Made by a program: the position numbers and the translations under genes. The notes under the pieces were generated by a model. The model searched no databases and had not been told where the DNA came from. It was given only the letters and a program-made list of their open reading frames with translations. From an uncultured Prevotellaceae bacterium (GTDB lineage Bacteria > Bacteroidota > Bacteroidia > Bacteroidales > Bacteroidaceae): a DNA stretch of 37,399 nucleotides. Positions 33,701-37,399 of the stretch are shown here, piece after piece; the stretch's first letter is position 1, and every line of letters begins with the position of its first letter. The DNA lies in the NCBI GenBank assembly GCA_946404865.1, contig CAMJFC010000026.1, positions 1 to 37,399 of the forward strand, written 5' to 3'.

Positions 33701-36477
33701 TCGCCAAGAAGAGTTTTATCAAGAAACTGCGTGTCTATCGTGCCGACATCGGCGCCGATGATATCGACCCGATGCTGGCCCAGCTGCAAGAATACCAGCA
33801 AATGCGCCGTCATTGTGCCGACAAGAGCAATCAGACAGCCCATCTGTTCGGTCTGTTCGGACAAAACGGAAGTGAGCAGTGGGCTCAGATAGAGGCCAGT
33901 CTGCACAATGGTCCGCAAATTCTGCAACTGCTGCGGCAATACCGCCGTATGGAAGGCTTCACCAGTTACCGCATCAACGAAGCCCAACTTCGCCAGACCG
34001 ACACCGCCCCACTCTATCAGTTCGGCGCTGCCTTGAAGGGTATCAGCGACATCTGTGTGATTGACCCGTCGATGACCCTCAACGGTTTGTACCAGTCGAT
34101 ACCTGTCTGGTTGCAAAATCTGAGCGGAGCCCGCGACTGGGCGCAGTGGTGCGTCCGCAAACGCCATCTGTGCGAGCGTCATTTAGAGAACGCCATCGAC
34201 TATATCGTCGGGGGCGCACATACCGGCGAGGAGACCGCCCAAGCCGCCCTGAAAGGCATCTACCGTATGATGGCATCGCAAATCATCGACAGCGACCCGC
34301 AGTTGCAGATGTTCAACGGCATGCTTTACGAAGACGCCATCAACAAATTCCGCGACATGTCGGTCAATTTCCAAGAACTGACCAAGAAAGCATTGTATTA
34401 CCGTCTGGCCTCGCGCATCCCTTCGCTGACCATTCAAGCGGCCAACAACTCCGAGATGGGCATTTTGAAGCGTCTCATCGCCTCAGGCGGTCGGGGTGCC
34501 ACCATCCGCCATATCATCGACCAGATACCCACCTTGCTGCCACGGCTCTGCCCGTGCATGCTGATGAGTCCTATCAGCGTGGCACAGTTCATCGACCTGA
34601 ACCAAGAGAAATTCGATATCGTGGTGTTCGACGAGGCATCGCAGATGCCTACGAGCGAGGCCGTGGGTGCCATCGCCCGTGGTAAGGCACTCATCGTGGT
34701 GGGCGACCCGCGTCAGATGCCGCCGACCAGTTTCTTCTCCACCAACCAGGTGGATGAAGCCGATGCCGAGAACGATGACATGGAGAGCATCCTCGACGAT
34801 TGCATCACGCTGTCCATCCCATCGCATTATCTCACATGGCACTACCGCAGTCGTCATGAGAGTCTTATCGCCTTCAGCAACTCACAATATTACGAGGGCA
34901 AGCTCTACACCTTCCCGTCGATTGACGACCGTGTGTCGAAAGTGCAGTTCTTCCCCATCGACGGCACCTACGACTACGGTCGCACACGCAGTAACCGCGC
35001 CGAGGCCGAGGCCATCGTCAAAGAGGTGATACGGCGGCTCTCCGACCCCGAGTTGTCGAAACTCAGTCTGGGTATCGTGTCGTTCAGCAAGGTGCAGCAG
35101 AACCTGATAGAGGATATCCTGACCGACGAGTTGAGCAAGCATCCGCAACTGGAAGCGTTGGCATACGACTCAGCCGAACCCATCTTTGTGAAGAACTTAG
35201 AGAACGTGCAAGGCGACGAGCGCGACGTCATCCTCTTCTCCATCGGTTATGGGCCTGACAAGAGTGGAAAGGTGTCGATGAACTTCGGTCCGCTGAACAA
35301 TGCCGGCGGCGAGCGTCGTCTGAACGTTGCTGTCAGTCGTGCGCGTTACGAGATGTGCGTGTTCTCCACCCTCCGTCCCGAGCAAATCGACTTGAACCGC
35401 AGTCGCGCCAAGGGTGTGGAAGGACTGAAACGTTTCTTGGAATTCGCCAAAAACGGCCGCATCTCCGTGTCGTCGGCTCAGTCGCAAAAGAACGACCAGA
35501 CCGACATCGCCGAAGATATCGCAGCAGAAGTGCGTAAGTTGGGCTACGTGGCAGACACCCATATCGGACGTTCAAACTTCAAGATCGACATCGCCATCTC
35601 CGACCCGTCAGACAAAGACACCTATCTGCTCGGCATTTTATGCGACGGTCGCAACTACTACGGCACGAAGACCGAGCGCGACCGTGAGATTACTCAGCCT
35701 GGCGTGCTGAAGGGACTGGGCTGGAATCTGCTGAGAATCTGGACCGTGGATTGGTTCATGAAGCGCGAGCAGTGCATCCAGCAAATCAAGAGTCAGTTGG
35801 AAGAGTTGAAAAACGGTGAGGGAACCGTCGCCGCCGCTCCAGCCAACGCCAGCAGCAAATCGGGGCCGATATCGCCCCTGATGCCCTTCGCCGTCGCCCC
35901 CGACGACATCATCACCAGGGTGGAGAATGAGCATGAGCGCCCCTATCCCAAGAAGTCGTATCCCGTGCGCAGTCCGTACTGCACACTCGAAATGCTGAAA
36001 GGCAAGCGCATCGAAGGTATTCTGAAAGAAATCATCACGACCGAGCAACCGATTACCCGTTCGCTCATCGCCAAGCGCCTGGCTGTGGTCTATGGCATAC
36101 CGAAGATGAATGCCGGCATTCTCAATTACATCGAGGGACAAGCCGACCTCGTGGCTTATTGCGACCCCGATTCACCGTATGAGAATCCCTACTACTGGTC
36201 GAGTGAACAGATGGCTAAGGGTTACACCTATTATCGTCTGTCGAACGACCGTGAGCCCGATGACCTGCCGCTGATTGAGGTGCGCAACCTGGTGGAATAC
36301 ATGATTGAGCAACAGGTATCAACGCCCAACGACGTGTCACTGCTCTCGCAGGTGGCCAAGACCTTAGGTTATACACGCCGCAGCAAGAAACTCGACGCAT
36401 TGGTGGAGTCGGCCGTGAAACAGCTCGTCGATTTAGGGCGCATCACCGACCACGGCGGAGTGCTGAGCAAGAATTGA
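30751..36477 (+). CDS. DUF4011-type helicase with Vsr-like nuclease and DUF3320 domains
   Basis: This 1908-residue protein appears to contain, in order: a beta-rich N terminus (1-110); a transglutaminase-like region (about 190-330: [30 protein letters not shown]); a DUF4011-like region from about 370 ([21 protein letters not shown]); a split superfamily 1 helicase with Walker A GPPGTGKS (680-687), Walker B VVFDEAS (1291-1297), VGDPRQMPP (from 1317), VQGDERDVI and NVAVSRAR; a Vsr/MTES_1575-like nuclease (about 1570-1690: [26 protein letters not shown]); and a DUF3320-like C terminus. This combination is reported among single-gene phage-defence helicases; I recall it as the Hhe type but could not check. 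It should unwind and cut DNA. It stands alone on the plus strand. Confidence 0.85.
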   Translation: [1908 protein letters not shown]

Positions 36478-36544
36478 ACGTTCAAATACTACAACGAATT
36501 TCACGAATTATAAAACGAAAAAAACGAAAACTTTACGAATAAAT

Positions 36545-36567
36545 AAGCGCCGCACAAAGCGGCGCTT
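36545..36567 (+). terminator. Terminator after the helicase gene
   Basis: A perfect 9-bp stem, AAGCGCCGC / GCGGCGCTT with a 5-nt loop, is followed by a weak GTTGTT tract, 68 nt after the stop. The stretch before it (36490-36543) is made of ACGAA words. Together with the promoter and leader below, this accounts for the 512-nt gap 36478-36989. Confidence 0.7.
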
Positions 36568-36636
36568 GTTGTTATGAAAAATTTACTGAGTATTCTTTAC
36601 ATAAGATAGGCGGCACCTCAGAAAAACTCAAATAAA

Positions 36637-36668
36637 TTTGGTTTTTCATTCGGTTTGCACTATCTTTG
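36637..36668 (+). promoter_or_regulatory. Consensus promoter of the leader RNA / methylase unit
   Basis: TTTG - 20 nt - TATCTTTG fits the Bacteroidota promoter pattern exactly. It lies about 320 nt before the methylase ATG, so transcripts should carry a leader of about 310 nt. Confidence 0.8.
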
Positions 36669-36674
36669 CAACCA

Positions 36675-36983
36675 GAACACTGCGGCAACCTTGTGAGAAG
36701 GGAGAAATCCCAAGGAGAAACAAGGCGGAGAAGCCCCGGCGGGGGCTGCGGTGCGACCTTATGGAATAATTAACAAGCGTTTGCTGTTATTCGGAACACT
36801 CTGAAACGTAGGAAATTTCAAATATTGTACCGAAAGAATAAGTCGCAAACGCCTGTGCGTAATGCATGGGCGTGACTTATCCGGTACGATGGGTATCCTA
36901 CGACCTCGGAGTGTGGATGATGATCGTCCATGCTCTGTGTTTGTATATACCCATCGCTCCGAATAAGCAATACGCTCTATGCT
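36675..36983 (+). ncRNA. Long structured leader RNA or ncRNA of unknown family
   Basis: This non-coding stretch is rich in perfect complementary arms. Small hairpins: GGGA-GAAA-TCCC (36700-36711) within CCTTG/CAAGG (36689-36693 with 36721-36725), and GCCCC-GGCG-GGGGC (36733-36746). Outer helix: TTATTCGGA/TCCGAATAA (36787-36795 with 36958-36966). Nested in it: ACACTC/GAGTGT (36796-36801 with 36909-36914), CGTAGGA/TCCTACG (36807-36813 with 36896-36902), GTACCG/CGGTAC (36827-36832 with 36882-36887) and ATAAGTC/GACTTAT (36838-36844 with 36874-36880). CGATGGGTAT/ATACCCATCG (36887-36896 with 36947-36956) crosses the TCCTACG helix, and GCGTTTGC/GCAAACGC (36777-36784 with 36845-36852) crosses several others. 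It follows a consensus promoter and ends at the methylase start. I do not recognise the RNA family; a cis-acting riboswitch-like leader or a separate ncRNA are both possible. Confidence 0.6.
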
Positions 36984-36989
36984 ATGCGT

Positions 36990-37399
36990 ATGGCTAATAA
37001 TACTAACCTTGGTGCGGCTAAGGCTGCGAAGAATGATGAGTTTTATACCCAGTATGCTGACATCCAGAAGGAGGTGAACGCCTATCTGGATTATAATCCT
37101 GACACGTTTCGCGACAAGACGGTGCTGTTGCCGTGCGATGACCCTGAGTGGAGTAATTTCACCCGGTTTTTCGCGCAGAACTTTGAGCGGCTTGGACTGA
37201 AGCGGCTCATCAGCACGTCGTATGCCGTGGAGAGCAAGAAATACAAACACTACGAGCCGACGCTGTTTGAGACAAATAGTCCGATGTTTGACATCGACAA
37301 GACACGTATAAAAGGCAAAATTTTCGAACTGACCCACGACACGAATCAAAACGGACGTATCGATATCGACGACTTGGAATGGCACTACCTTGAAGGCGA
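36990..37399 (+). CDS. EcoRI-family adenine-specific DNA methyltransferase, 5' part
   Basis: An open frame runs from the ATG at 36990 past the window edge (136 full codons visible). The start MANNTNLGAAKAAKNDEFYTQ, then VLLPCDDPEWSNFTRFF and SKKYKHYEPTLFE, match the EcoRI methylase family (PF13651), which methylates adenine N6 in DNA. The catalytic NPPF-type motif lies beyond the window. An in-frame ATG at 36984 is an alternative start. No ribosome-binding site is evident. A partner endonuclease would be downstream if this is a restriction system; many relatives are orphan methylases. The unusual structured leader upstream suggests control at the RNA level. Confidence 0.9.
   Translation, partial: MANNTNLGAAKAAKNDEFYTQYADIQKEVNAYLDYNPDTFRDKTVLLPCDDPEWSNFTRFFAQNFERLGLKRLISTSYAVESKKYKHYEPTLFETNSPMFDIDKTRIKGKIFELTHDTNQNGRIDIDDLEWHYLEG

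Noticed and set aside
36751..36760. GTGCGACC as a possible group II intron 5' end
   Set aside because: No domain V-like hairpin, no 3' boundary and no intron-encoded protein is seen, and the stretch before the methylase is too short for a usual group II intron.
36759..37385. 208-residue open frame on the minus strand at the right end
   Set aside because: It lies opposite the EcoRI-family methylase and its structured leader. The plus-strand frame has clear family motifs and a consensus promoter upstream; the minus-strand product has no recognisable features.

Overview
The window looks like a chromosomal segment of a member of the Bacteroidota, most likely a Prevotella-type gut or oral anaerobe. 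The evidence is: many -7 boxes of the TAnnTTTG class, several with a TTTG element 19-20 nt upstream; few Shine-Dalgarno sequences; a secreted protease with a C-terminal tail of the type IX secretion (T9SS) kind; the gene order ftsX-DUF3098-uppP-truB-queA-folK; and a xylosidase-like GH3 enzyme. No tRNA, rRNA or CRISPR array was seen.

Layout. 2-2756 (+): 3' part of a TrpB-like gene, an IspD-like cytidylyltransferase and UDP-galactopyranose mutase. 2822-4554 (-): two tandem paralogous secreted proteins with Asn-rich tails, each with its own recognisable promoter. 4610-16486 (+): an accessory, defence-like island that is visibly AT-richer between about 5.7 and 13.5 kb. It holds a WYL regulator; an overlapping trio (unknown protein, agmatine/peptidylarginine-deiminase-like enzyme, DEDDh exonuclease); a RhuM-Fic protein; an unknown protein; two overlapping DUF262 genes, the first with a DUF1524 HNH region; a PLD-type nuclease; a DNPH1/RCL-like nucleotide N-hydrolase with a possibly frameshifted tail; and an AAA+ ATPase. 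16694-19342 (+): clpB, flanked by two strong inverted repeats. 19448-21694 (-): M6-type metalloprotease. 21826-24420 (+): GH3 enzyme, divergent from the protease. 24567-24836 (+): rpsO. 25032-29749 (-): housekeeping operon ftsX, DUF3098, uppP, truB, queA, folK. 29866-30645 (+): radical SAM enzyme. 30751-36477 (+): a 1908-residue DUF4011-type helicase-nuclease. 36637-37399 (+): a consensus promoter, a roughly 310-nt leader with many long complementary arms, and the start of an EcoRI-family adenine methyltransferase that runs off the window.

How the parts may work together. The most interesting material is the accessory gene set. The DUF262/DUF1524 pair resembles modification-dependent restriction proteins (GmrSD, BrxU, SspE). 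The nearby DNPH1-like enzyme belongs to a family known to destroy 5-hydroxymethyl-dUMP, which suggests action against phages with modified bases at both the DNA and the nucleotide-pool level; this is inference. The WYL-led trio with a deiminase and an exonuclease is not a system I recognise. The leader RNA before the EcoRI-like methylase contains two long helices that cross, so it would form a pseudoknot or switch between folds; I could not match it to a known RNA family. Spacers between genes are often built from short words repeated many times, and a 25-nt REP-like element occurs twice.
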